Source: Adiantum capillus-veneris (lineage: Eukaryota > Streptophyta > Polypodiopsida > Polypodiales > Pteridaceae). Taken from it: a stretch of 64,000 nucleotides of DNA. Within the stretch, counting starts at the first letter, position 1. Every line of letters starts with the position of its first letter. Below are positions 25,130 to 37,165 of the stretch, one piece after another. The position numbers were made by a program, and so were the translations under genes. Below the pieces are notes generated by a model. It made no database searches. It was not told where the DNA came from and was given only the letters and a program-made list of their open reading frames with translations. Location of the stretch: contig CM043971.1 of assembly GCA_014529385.2 (NCBI GenBank), positions 24,359,769 through 24,423,768 of the forward strand. Direction: 5' to 3'.

Positions 25130-28100
25130 GCATTCGTGCCTCTAACTCATCTGTTTGATCATTATCGTCGGAGGTGGAGGTTGATGGTGTATCCTCATCA
25201 GGAATGTCAACAGGTGGAGCCTGATCAAATCAAAGAAAATAAGGTTTGAGCCGCCAACCATTTACCCTAGTTTTATGAAGTTTTCCATCAGCTTCCATAA
25301 GCTGGTAACTCCCATTGGCATACTTTTTCCTGATGATGAAAGGGCCCTCCCATCGAAGTAGGAGCTTCTTATCTTTGTGTGTGTCGAAACGATTGTCATA
25401 CCGGAGCACCAACATTCTTTTCTTTAATTCTTTGCACCAAAGATTCTGGTTAAAGCTAAGCCGTCTGTGCTCTGCCTATGCCGCATAATAATTGATTGGT
25501 TCTTCTCTGTCAAGCTGTAGTCTTTCCAAGTCCAGGATGTGATCTCTCAAATGCATGTTGGGTCATTGAAGTTGGCTTGCCATCACTCTGAGACTTTGTA
25601 GTTGCACCTCAATAGGCAGGATTGCCTCCTTGCCAAATACCAAATGATAAGGGGTGAACCCCAAAGATGTACGCAATGAGGTTCTGTAGGTCCACAAAGC
25701 TGGGAGTAGATACTTATCCCAATCTCTAGGATGATTGTTAACCTACTTGGTGATAATTTTACAAACCATTCCATTCACCTTCTCAACTAGGCCATTACAT
25801 TGAGGGTAATATGGTGAGGAGTGCCTCCTTGTAATGCCAAGTTTTTGCATTAACTCCCCTACCAAGTCAGCTTTGAAACCTAGCCGTCTATTAGAGATGA
25901 TCTCTAATGGTGTGCCAAACCTACACCATATGTGTTCGTAGAAAAACTTTGCTACCTCTACAGCTCTGATCCTAGTTGTGGCTGTAGCTTACACCCATCT
26001 AGTCATATAGTCGACTCCCATGATGATGTAGAACTTCCCTGAGTTGGCCCTAGGGAATGGTCCTATGGCATCTATACCCCATTTTTTAAATGGTCCATAT
26101 GAAAGTATAGGTGTCTATGGTTCAGGCATGAGTGACTTAGTGTCGGCCTTTTGACACAACTTACAAGTCTTACACCAGTGGTGTACATTATGGTTGAGGC
26201 TAGGCCATACAAAGCCTGCCTGCAAAATTTTCCTACTTGTTATATCTAGGGCAAAGTGACCACCACAAACACCATCATGACAACTGGAAATTACCTCCGT
26301 AATTTGATTAGAGAGAGGGACCTTCCTCAGTATTTTGTCCTTACCCTTACAATACAAACCATCACCTTGTGTCCTTCTGTGTCAGCCATTGATTCTTTCC
26401 TTTTGTTAAATCCAGTGGACATTCCCTTGTTTCCAAAAATTGCATGATGTCAGGTAAGGCGTCACTACCTTGAAATAGAGGGAGTTTTAGCTTTATAGCC
26501 CCAACCACCACTTCCTGTAGTCTTTCGCTTGCTAGGGCATCCGCTTCATGGTTTTGATCCCTTGGGATATGGTGTAATTGATCTTATTCAAACTTACCCA
26601 ACAAGGTTTTTACAGAGCTTAAGTGAGTCCTCAAGCTAGGATTCTTGTATGTCCATACTCCATTTACTTGCCTTACCAAAAGTAGAGCATCCCCAAATAT
26701 GTTAAGGTGCTTTACCACTTGCGAGATGCACCATTGTAAACCCTTTATTAGTGCTGCATACTCAGATTCATTGTTAGAATGTGATTCTAACAAATGGCCA
26801 AGCGAAAATACCTTGATACCTTTGTCATCAAAGACCACTATGCATGTAGCTGCTTTGTCGGATGCTCGCTTGTAGGCTCCATCAAAGTAGAGAGAGTGTG
26901 CTCTTTCTACCATCAATGGCTCTAGAAGGGATTGAATTCCGTCTTCTTTAGATTGCTTCACCTTCTTCTCAAAGTTTTGGTAGGTCATGAGTCCCCACAA
27001 GCTTGCCCTTGTCGTGCTTTCCACCTGTACCGTGTAGTCAAATTTTTGTAGACGAACTATCCATTTAGTAATCCTAGCATAAACATCCATGTGTTGTACA
27101 GCATAGGGAAACATCTCATCCATGGTTAAAATTACAAATTGCCTGGGCAAAAAATATGACATGAACTTTTTAGTTGCAAATCTAAGGGCTAGGACTAGGT
27201 GTTCCACATGGGTCAAACCTTTCTCTGTTGCTGTCATTATTCAACTGGAGAAGTAAATTGGCCTCATGAAAGATGTTGTTGTATCCTTCTCGAGTAGCAA
27301 AGCCCCCAAGGATTCATCACCCACACTTGATGTGACATAGAATTTTTCATCCCACTTAGGTGGTGAGATAGTTGGTAGGGTGGCTAAGACCTCCTTTACC
27401 TTGTTGTAGTGATGTTTGCTCTCCTCGTCCTAGGTGAAAGTTGATCTTTGAGTGAGTTGTTGCAGTGGTAGAACAAGTCGTGATAGTAGATGTATGAATC
27501 TACTCAAGTATCTCACCTTTTGTAAAAAAGATACTAGTTGATGTGTGGTTGTTGGTGAAGGTAGGGTTATGAGTGCGGACACCTTACTTGCATCGGTGTT
27601 GATACCTTTCGCTAAAATTTCATGGCCTAACCGAATGACTCTACTTTCCCCAATGTGGCATTTGTCCACATTTACCAGCCTTGCCAAACCCGCAATTACC
27701 TTTTCTAAGTGTGAAATGCAAGCGCTATATATACAAAAATCATCAATGAACACTCTTATGGATATTCCAAAGAACGGTTGAAAGACATATGATCTTTGGA
27801 ATGTGGCAGGTGCATTTGTGAGACCAAATGGCATAACTCTGTATGCAAAACAACCCCATGGCGTACTGAAAGTGGTTTTTAGCTGATCTTCCAAGGCTAT
27901 GCGTATTTGAAAATACCCGGAATAACCATCACACATGGTGTAGCATTCAAAACCCGCCACTTCATTCAAAATTTCATTTAAGAAAGGGAGAGGAAAGTGG
28001 TCTCTCTTTGTAGCTGCATTTAGTGGTTTGTAGTCAATGCAGACCCTCCACTTACCATTCTTTTTAGGTGTCACTACTACGGGAGACACCCACTTTGAGT

Positions 28101-29142
28101 TTTCTATAGGATAGATGAACCCTGCTTCTAGTAGCTTCCTTACCTCGGCCAGGAGTGCCTTTTCTTGTATGAACCCCAATTGTCGTAGCTTTTGCACAAC
28201 TGGTTTTACCCCTTCCTTCAACTTAATATGATGTTCCACTACTGTAATACTTGTGATTATTTTGTAGTTGACAATGAAGAGGTCAGGAAATCCCATCAAC
28301 ATTTGAAAAATTTTATCTTTCTCCTCAATTGTTAATTCCTAAGACAACATACCCTTCAACCTACTTTCTCCTAGGCCAGGTGATTTACTTTCCTCTTCGT
28401 TTCTTTGCCCTTCTGGTGACGGACCGCCAGTTGTGCTTACCCTTTGTAGATCCTTCATGATGATACCCATCACATCGATGGAATTGTGGCTTTCGTCGAT
28501 GGATGTGGTCTCCTCCTAAGAAGTGGAAGACTCACTAGTGCTTTCATCTGCTGATGTCTCTAGGTCCATTTTCTTCTGCTTGCCAGTCTTCATGTCGTAG
28601 TAGTTTGTCTCCCCTTTCTTACTAGTCATGCATGGAAGGCGTGTGTCCTAGTCCTGTTTTGTGTTCATGGCCATCAACCATGGACTTCCCAAGATTAATG
28701 GATAGCCCTCCCCCTTAGTATGCATTACAAAAACATCTACTTCTACCTCAGTGTTGAAAGCTTTTACTTTTGCGTTGTTTGCCATCTTTGCCTTGCATGG
28801 AGAAGGCTTGTCAGCCTCGAGCCCTAGCCGAAGCATCATAGCTTCACTCATCACACAAATTTGTGCACCTCCATCATTGTAGGTGTTTCCAACCCTCTTA
28901 CCTTTTATGTTGACGTCGACAATTGGAAGGATGTCATCCATGTTGCGACCCAAAATTGCTCCAGGTACCTTTGCTTTGGAGTGCCTTTTATCTACCATAT
29001 TGGACCATTGCCTCCTTACCTTTGGTGCAAGATGTAGCAGTTGTGGCCATGTAATCTTTGGTCCTTGCTCTGCCACATCCAATGTTAGATCATAGGGCCT
29101 AGAACTTTCCCCTAACTAGAAGTCGGTGATGCCTAATTTCTG
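25130..29142 (-). pseudogene. pol: E3 pol, broken
   Basis: Minus-strand order: protease (28860 region; Y-N-DGGAQICVM, with the Ile before DGG changed to Asn), RT 28302-27430 (VVTPKKNGKWRVCIDY, DGYSGYFQI, FIDDFCIYS), TAG after RSTFT shared with E2, degenerate first RNase H, second RNase H with FDGAYK (about 26885-26590), and integrase HHCC 26357-26115. The integrase core has many stops (26000-25500). The C-terminal module is RWEGPF, VNGWRLKPYFL (25415-25230). The shared TGA after KPYFL is also in E2. Confidence 0.85.
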
Positions 29143-30307
29143 TCATGGCCTTGATGGCCTCTTGCTAGTCTCTCCTTTCATGCTTCTCTCATCATCAGAT
29201 TCTGTAGCTTTCTCTCTCCTAGCTCTCTTTACAGTCATGGCTTCAAATGGTCCTACAAAGGATACCTTCTCCTTACCCTTATCCCTCTCCTTTTCTCTGG
29301 GTGGATCCACTACTATGGCCTTTCGTTTCTCTTCTATAATTAATGCGATGTTTATAGGGAAATCAGGTGGTGGTTCCGATGGAATGGGTGCTTGTGGTGG
29401 TGCCTGGGGTGGATGTAGAATTTGTGTTGGTGGGGTTGGTGCTCAGGGTGGGGGTGTTCTCTCTCTAGGGGGTGACAATTGGTTCCTCCTACCTCCTATA
29501 TTATAGTTTTGTCACGGTTTGGGACAATAGTACATACCGTGAACATATTCTCTGTAGTTGTAGCATTGATTTGTTTTCTTGTCGTGCTCTTCCCGGGTCT
29601 TGATCTCTTTCTTGTTTCCTTCCTTGCTGTATCAAGTGGATAGACAAATTCTCCAGTTGGTCAGTAATATGGGCCAACATATCTTGTTGGTCATTTCTTA
29701 CCCCAAGAGCCGGTGGTGGTGGAGGAATGGTGGTTGTCATGGTTGTTGGTCGACGCAATGTTCCTGCTTCTGTTGACTCGGTTTATTTGGCTTTCATCCG
29801 CAGCTTCTTGTCCTTAAGGCGAGCAATCTCGACAGCTAACTCATACGTAGCCAAGAATCTACCCTTCACCTTCTCCTTGAGAAGCGACCATTAGCCATGT
29901 GTGAACCGGTCCTTTTTGAGGAAATTGGTTGCAACTTCCCCTCTTGCCAGTGACTCAATCCACCGTTCCCACAAATCCACAAATTTGGACTCATAGGTGG
30001 CATATTCTAAAAGACTCTCCTGCTTCAAGTATCTCAACTTGTCCCACAGCTTCTCTGAAGTGGTACCTCTCCCAAAGTTCCTCTTAAAAGAAGTTTTTAA
30101 GGGCTCCCAGTCATCCTTAGTTGCTTGTGGAAGTGCGTTGTACCATGACCTAGATTCTAGCTTCATGAGATGCTTAAAGATTCTAACCCGGAATTCATCT
30201 GTATCTTTGTTGCTTACTACACATGCTACTTCAAAGTCATCTAGGAAATCTGTTACCGAATCCTCCCCCTTCTTTCCTTTAAATGATGGAAATGCTACAC
30301 TTGCCAT
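29143..30307 (-). pseudogene. gag: E3 gag, broken
   Basis: Starts MASVAFPSFKGKKGEDSV at 30307. TAA after DRFTHG at 29893-29891 is at the same codon as the E2 TGA. The zinc knuckle region (29600-29500) has lost its first cysteines through substitutions (compare E2 CYNCRQDGHGVYYC). The gag-pol TGA (29145-29143) is kept. Upstream, 30308-30840 corresponds to the non-coding gag leader of E2. Confidence 0.8.
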
Positions 30308-30840
30308 GATTACTGAGAGAGAGAGCTAGAAAGAGACACTGCTTAGCTTGTAATCTTTTTTTTTTGTCTTTTTCTTTACAAGGAGGCGTGTATACCCTTT
30401 ATACTAGAACATAGATTAAAATCTAAAGGGTACATTGTCTTGTACCAAAGGTAAGACAAATGGCTGATCTGATGGCAGAACCTCAAAGAAGTGCTCCCCA
30501 CCCAGCATGGTGTCAATGATGTGCTAGTGGTGAGCCTTCAAGTCTAGTATTACCTTGATTGAGCGTACTCGTATTGGAATGTGTGATCTGTGTTGAGGTA
30601 AGTTTTACTGATTCATGTGAAGCTTAGAGGTGCTTAGTCACTGTCCAAGCTTGTGGGAGAGGGTGGTGTTCTTTCCTGAAACAAGCTCAGTAGATCCCTA
30701 GTCTCTCTAATGAGAGCGTGAGCATGTGCTTCCGTATCTGTGCTGGAGTATCAGGTGCGACTTGGAGACTCACTGTGACAATTAACTCAATGACTTGAGT
30801 TACCCGATTCTCGAAGTAGAATAGTGTTGATTCTCTATTT

Positions 30841-31361
30841 GCACCATATGGCGCTTGCATTCCATCATGCATCCCAAGTGCCAAGATCCAGGTTTGTAAC
30901 CATCAAGACCACCATTTGTAAGTATCATCATCGCCAATAAAAGGGTGCTATGTTGTCTTGATATTTGGGGTCTATTCTCTATTCTACTTAGTTTTGTTTT
31001 CCCACATTCGCGGTATGTTTTGTCTCTTGTATATCACTCTTCTTGTGCTCCATCACGTACGGCCTCTCTAATCAATCAGTATGCTCCATTCAGACCTTGC
31101 CACATACCTCCCTCATACACACACTCCTAGTTGTTGACTAGGCATTTTCTACATGTGTACATTTGCTATATCACCATTTCATGTTGGTTACCTAGAGGGC
31201 ATCTCCCTTTTGCTACCCTAGGTCATGTATGTCTGCATCCTAGCCACACTTATGGTATGTGGTGCCCCCTCTCTACCTATAGGATTAGTCCTACCTTGAG
31301 ATGATGCTTGGGGATGTTCAGGCTATGTGTGGTGTAGAGGCCACCCCATTTTTGGCTATCA
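30841..31361 (+). repeat. LTR tail continuing the E2 3' LTR
   Basis: Starts GCACCATATGG, exactly where the E2 3' LTR stops at 23164, with a 4-bp GCAC overlap. It matches 12837-13372 and ends TTTGGCTATCA, with a small deletion just before the end. Confidence 0.8.
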
Positions 31362-31367
31362 TTTTCC

Positions 31368-31385
31368 TAGTGCCCCCACTGAGGA
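31368..31385 (+). other. Primer-binding site after the displaced LTR
   Basis: TAGTGCCCCCACTGAGGA, identical to the E2 site. A PBS after the 3' LTR implies a second internal region once followed, that is, a tandem element. Confidence 0.7.
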
Positions 31386-31437
31386 TCCTTTCATGAAACC
31401 CTCGAGTTTACAAGATTGAAACACTAAAAGTTTGTGG

Positions 31438-31710
31438 ATGGATGAATGGTTAGCAGGGTTCGCTAATTGGATGACCGAAGAAGAAGAGCTCCAAGCACAA
31501 CTGGACGAACTTCGCATCTTCATCGAAGCTCAAGTGCCAGGCATAACGATAATCGATCTGCAGTGGGAGAGTCAACCAACAGGCCAAACTCAGTGGATAT
31601 ACATAGGCCAGGTGCCAAGAAGAAGAAGAAGAAAGTCAAAACCATGTTCGCAACCTACAACCAACCCGCAACAACAAGATGGAGGGAGCTCCATTCTCTG
31701 TTCTCCTTAG
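31438..31710 (+). CDS. Leader ORF of the E2/E3 family, open copy
   Basis: About 90 codons from the ATG at 31438. It encodes MDEWLAGFANWMTEEEELQ, a probable acidic helix, then TGQTQWIYIGQVPRRRRRKS and a Gln/Pro-rich tail. The element frame ends at 31690, where the sequence jumps to LTR; the last few codons are from the LTR. It is the intact counterpart of the broken copy at 13440. No known family. It may be a pre-gag accessory ORF like those of E1, but shows no similarity to them. Confidence 0.5.
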   Translation: MDEWLAGFANWMTEEEELQAQLDELRIFIEAQVPGITIIDLQWESQPTGQTQWIYIGQVPRRRRRKSKPCSQPTTNPQQQDGGSSILCSP

Positions 31711-32092
31711 TTTTGTTTTCTCACATTCACGGGATGTTTCGTCTCTTGTATATCACTCTGCTTGTGCTCTGTCATGTATGGCCTCTCCAATCAGTCAGTA
31801 TTCTCCATTCCAACCTTGCCACATACCTCCCTCGTACACACACTCCTAATTGTTGACTAGACATTTTCTACATGTGGACGTTTGCTCTATCACCATTTCA
31901 TGTTGGTTACCTAGAGGGCATCTCACTTTTTCTACCCTAGGTCATGTATGTCTGTGTCCTAGCCTCACTTATGCTAGGTGGTGCCCCCTCTCTACCTATA
32001 GGATTACTCCTAACTTGAGACGATGCTTGGGGATGTTCAAGTTATGTGTGGTGTAGAGGCCACCCCATATAGCATGTCATTTTCGGCTATCA
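31692..32092 (+). repeat. Terminal LTR tail of the E2/E3 array
   Basis: Second copy of the LTR tail, from TTCTCTGTTCTCC to TTTTCGGCTATCA at 32092. Sequence unrelated to the array begins directly after (GCGTTTCCTC). This looks like the outer right end of the tandem array. Confidence 0.75.
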
Positions 32093-32689
<597 letters not shown>

Positions 32690-32691
<2 letters not shown>

Positions 32692-35600
32692 GATTGGGTT
32701 TGTAGCCCACGTTGTTTGCTCGAGCTCGAGCAAGGTCAGCAACGCCTTGGACAAAGGCCTAGAGATTCTTACAAGGATGGATATGGCATAGGTAGTGGTT
32801 GGCCTTGAAAAAATAATTAACCTCTCTCACCCAAGTGCATTCTTTGAGGTCTTTTGGATTGTTTCACTGATGTTTAGTTCTTTATTCTTTAATTCTTTTA
32901 CACTCCAGTGCAAGAAACTTAGTCCTTGGTTCACCAATATTAATTATGATAACTCATTCAACCTCAAACTCTTCCATTAGTGCATGGTAATAATTCCCCA
33001 CCACCCCAATCTTAATGTTTTTTCACTATCACCTGTGTCAACATTGTTAATTGAGTCAACGTCAGTTCATAGGATTTGCTAAAGACCGAAGACGTATGGA
33101 TGCACATTGAGGATGAATACAAAGAAGTAGTAAAGATTGGAGTTACAGTCCCAAAATGTTCATGTATTGTAAATTCTTGATTTATTTCAAGCCATTGTAA
33201 TATTTTAATGTGTTACAGGCTCAATGGGAGTTTCAAGCTGTAAAGAACAGGTCAGTAGTGTGCCTAGGTTGCAAATTCAGTAAGTGGTGGAGCCCTAAAG
33301 GCCTTGGGCTCCCAGACATGGTGTGCTTATGACTAGTGTATTGCATGATAGGATTAGTGTTGTGTACGTTGGATAGCGGGAATGGGGGGACATGCCCGAC
33401 ACAAACACAAGGGCCTCTCTATAGCTCAGGGCATTCACAGCACTCCTATCTTCTCAGAAAACACCTTCAAAGAAACACTTTCATTAGGAGAAATATGAAC
33501 CTTGCATGGGCCTTGTAAGGAATCCTAATTTTTTGGGATTAAAGCTAATGTTGTGTAGGGTTAAGGGGACAAGGGCATTTAAGAAGCTAGTTTTGAGTAG
33601 GTTTTTCTAGCCTTTTTTTTAGACACATGTAGGATGTAGACCTAAGAGGTCACTTTCTCTCTCTAGCTTTTGGAAAGTGAAGGGAGTAAAGGGGTGTGGC
33701 CACATCGACAAAAACGTGGGTCACTAAGAGCCAAAATTTGACTTTTTTTCAAAAAAGTTATTTTTACTTGTTTTTGACTTAAAACTCCCTCCCAACATAT
33801 ATACACATCAAAAAATCATTTTTTGACATTTTTTTAAACTTACAAACACTAAAAGTCCACTTTTTCAAACCCCCCCCCCCCCAAAAAAAAAAAAAACCTT
33901 TGTTCTCTCCTCCTCCTCCCTCCTCTCTCCCTCTCCTCTCCCTCCCTGCCCCCTTCTCTCCTCCTCCTCCCCTCTCTCTCCCTCTCCCCCCCTGCCCCCT
34001 TCTCTCCTCCCATGTTCTTCCCTCTCCCTCCCCCTCCCCCCTCTTTCTTTTCATTCTTTGCTTACTCACGCAACAACTGCCATGGTGCTCACGGACATCA
34101 CAAATCGTATGCCTCCACCACCATGTACTCCGCACAACAAAAGTGTACATATTTGCTTGTCCGCGGTGTTTGCACTGAAGGCTGCACGTGAGGGTGAGCA
34201 GAGGTCATCCCAAGATTGTCATACTGTCGGTGAGACGAATGTTGATGGTTCTTCAATATCTTGGGAGGGGAGAAGTAGGCTTGTTAGGCTATTGCAATTG
34301 GTTGTGTATGGGTGCAGGTGCTTCTTTGCATTGGTGGATGCACGAATGTCAAGCTCTTCAGCTCAAAACAATGGCACTACAAGAAACAGTGGATGCAGGT
34401 TAGAGAGGTCAAGTGTCACCACTTTTCCTCTAAAACAACCTTCTTTGTTACATCTTGCAGGTAGATGCTTCAAATCCATGCTTATTAGAGGTAGGTAATC
34501 TCATCTTAATGTGTATTTTAGGATTTTTTATTCCTAGTTGGATGGAAATACTTGCAAATTTGTACAACATATACTTAACAAGTGTCTTTATTATACAACT
34601 TACAAATGTTGAATTCATACATATTTTTGTTTGAAGAACATGTTTCTAACGCGTCATGATACAAGGTGACCTCTTACTATGCTAGTTGAGTGGCGTTGTT
34701 GCAAGAATGGCTCAAGGAACTGGCATAACATGAAGCTTTTACGATGGCACAAAGCTCTCCTCAAGCAATGTGGCTCCCACTACACAAAAAATCACTATGC
34801 TAACATGGAGAGATCCATAGTAGGACAATACAACATCTTTTCATCAACAACACACCCTTTCCTAACATGAGGGCACCCCCACTAGAGATATTTTTATGTG
34901 ATAGGTCACCCCATGAGCATACCATGTCATGGAATGAATGTAAGAACTATGACCGCACTACCCCTTGGAAGTTGTTTACGAATGTATGTTTATCAAAGTT
35001 AATGAGAAGAAGTTTGGACTTTTTTGTTTGTTGATGTGTAAGAGCACTCTAGGTCTACCATATTTTAGATTTTTTGATAAGTTAAATAAGATTTGTAGTC
35101 ATTTAAAGTGTAAATTTATTTTTGTTTGGTAAGATTGTACATCAGAAGACATGATAAAGTACAAGAGATCTTGATGGAATAAACCTTGATGAGATTCCTA
35201 CCATGCACTTGTGACACCATACCTCTCCTTGAACCCTTTGACTTCTATCGTTGTGGGAAGTCCAAGGGAGGCCTATTTTCAAATTTTTAGCATAACTTTT
35301 TTTTGAAGAAAATTTTGGTTATTTTAAAGTTTATACACAGTCTAGGAGTTCATTCTGATTGTTTTCCTTCAGTTTCAAATTTTGACCGAGTGCACTCCTT
35401 GGAAGCCACTTTTGAAGGTGTTAGGGCGAGAATTTGGGAAAGTTCTGTATGTAGGAAATACAGTCCTTAACACAATAAAAAACATTGGTTCTTTGAGTAT
35501 TTTCAGATTCCATGGTTTTAATGCTCATTGGAGCCCGTAGATTAAGGAAAAAGTAAAAAATGTATGTTTTACATCATTTTTTAAGAAATTGTCAACTTGC

Positions 35601-35790
35601 ACGTTGATTTTTGGAGAATCCGAGCAAGATATGATTTTTTCTCATCACACAATGGTCAAAAAACGCAATGCGATGAACAAATTCATGTGAGACAAGCCTA
35701 GACAGATTCGTAGCCGATTGGAAGCTAGAAGCTGTTGAAAACAGCCAAAAAGTTTAACACTTTCAAAAAAAAAAAAAAAACTTAACACTT
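32690..35790. other. Non-coding or unrecognised sequence
   Basis: No convincing gene. Contains a C run next to an A run (33870-33895), a pyrimidine-rich stretch of CTCC repeats (33900-34050), and AT-rich sequence beyond 34500. An open frame at 34058-34498 has low-complexity composition and no motif, so it is left uncalled. An A run of 17 or more lies at 35767-35780. Confidence 0.6.
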
Positions 35791-35795
35791 GAATC

Positions 35796-35945
35796 ATGGC
35801 CATGCATAAAAAATATGCTCACACGGTGAAGGAGGTGCTTCAAAGCTATGGAAATCAGTATAAAATGCAAGCAATAGCGTTGGAGGCTATTCAAGAAGCT
35901 GTAGAGGCTCACATCATTTCAGATAACTTTGCAATGACAAAATGA
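35796..35945 (+). pseudogene. Histone-H3-like fold fragment
   Basis: 49 codons then TGA. The residues TVKEVLQSYGNQYKMQ align without gaps to the H3 segment from helix 1 into loop 1 (pattern V-[KR]-E-[IV]-x-Q-x-[FY]-x3-[LY]-[KR]-[FM]-Q), and ALEAIQEAVEAHI aligns to the H3 helix 2 core (A-x-x-A-[LI]-Q-E-A-x-E-A-[YH]-[LI]). The H3 tail and the part after helix 2 are missing, and the frame stops after DNFAMTK. It is probably a pseudogene fragment, immediately before the hairpin array. It differs strongly from the H3-like gene at 60107 and has canonical loop-1 length. Confidence 0.6.
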
Positions 35946-36042
35946 TTAAGAGTTATGTCTACTATCTCCATAGTCATTTGGCTTTTCGGTGTATCCATGT
36001 GTTTTAAGTTAAGTGCTTCTGACCATGAAGAGTTAAATTTAA

Positions 36043-37165
36043 ATCAAATATTAACATTTTTGCTATCCTAAGGGGCAAACAAAGCTAGAAAATGTAAAAA
36101 AAAAGGGTGGCCACAAGGGCGCGCAGATGGCCCATCCAGCAGTTTTGGATGGCACATGTGCGCCCTTGTGGCCACCCTTTTTTTTCCATTTTCTAGCTTT
36201 GTTTTCCCCTTAGGATATCAAAAATGTTAATAGTTGATGAAACCAGACGTTTATGCAGCATGAGACTAGATTTTTATATTGTCCAATGTGATTTGGCCTT
36301 TTGGTGCAGGGAACTAGTAAGTTGAGTTGAAGGAAAGCATAATGTGCTTGAAAAGTTAAACTTTACATTCATCTCACCTTTTCCAGGGTCCTGGAGTGCA
36401 ACAATAGCCTAATTATGCAAAAAAAAGGGTGGCCACAAGGGCGCGCAAATGGCCCATCCAGCAGTTTTGGATGGCTCACCTGCGTGCCCTTGTGGCCACC
36501 CTTTTTTTTCCATTTTCTAGCTTTGTCTGCCCCTTAGGATAGCAAGAATGTTAATATTTGATGAAACTAGATGTTTATGCAGCATGAGACTAGATTTTTA
36601 TATTGTCCAATGTGATTTGGCCTTTTGGTGCAGGGAACTAGTAAGTTGAGTTGAAGGAAGGCATAATATGCTTGAAAAGTTAAATTTTACATTCATCTCA
36701 CCTTTTCCAGGGTCTTGGAGTGCAACAATAGCCTAATTATGCAAAAAAAAGGGTGGCCACAAGGGCGCGCAGATGGCCCATCCAGCAGTTTTGGATGGCT
36801 CACCTGCGCGCCCTTGTGGCCACCCTTTTTTTTGCATTATATGGCCTTGTCTGCCCCTTAGGATAGCAAGAATGTTAATATTTGATGAAACTAGATGTTT
36901 ATGCAGCATGAGACTATATTTTTATACTGTCCAATGTGATTTGCCCTTTTGGTGCAGGGAACTAGTAAGCTGAGTTGAAGGAAGGCATAATGTGCTTGAA
37001 AAGTTGAATTTTAGGTTCATCTCATCTTTTCTAGGGTCCTGGAGTGCAACAATAGCCTAATTATGCAAAAAAAGGGTGGTCACAAGGGCGTGCAGATGGC
37101 CCATCCAGCAGTTTTGGATGGCTCACCTACGCGCCCTTGTGGCCACCCTTTTTTTTGCATTATAT
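36043..37165. repeat. Tandem array of hairpin-bearing units, period about 323 bp
   Basis: Four hairpins at 36043-36238, 36418-36511, 36740-36836 and 37064-37159. The GGGTGG start of the left arm recurs at 36104, 36427, 36751 and 37074, spaced 323-324 bp. Each has arms with GTGGCCACAAGGGCGCGC and its reverse complement around a GCAGTTT loop. The first hairpin has arms of about 95 bp; the others about 45 bp. Spacers are also conserved (for example GCAGCATGAGACTA). A diverged spacer remnant lies at 35960-36042. No ORF of note. Confidence 0.92.

Noticed and set aside
33779-34178. Gly/Arg/Glu-rich frames on both strands
   Set aside because: Low-complexity pyrimidine/purine DNA, no independent coding support.
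34058-34498. 146-codon frame
   Set aside because: No recognisable domain or codon pattern, starts within low-complexity DNA; left unannotated.
36043-37165. CRISPR-like array
   Set aside because: Repeats are 323 bp apart with long hairpins and conserved spacers in plant DNA; not a CRISPR architecture.
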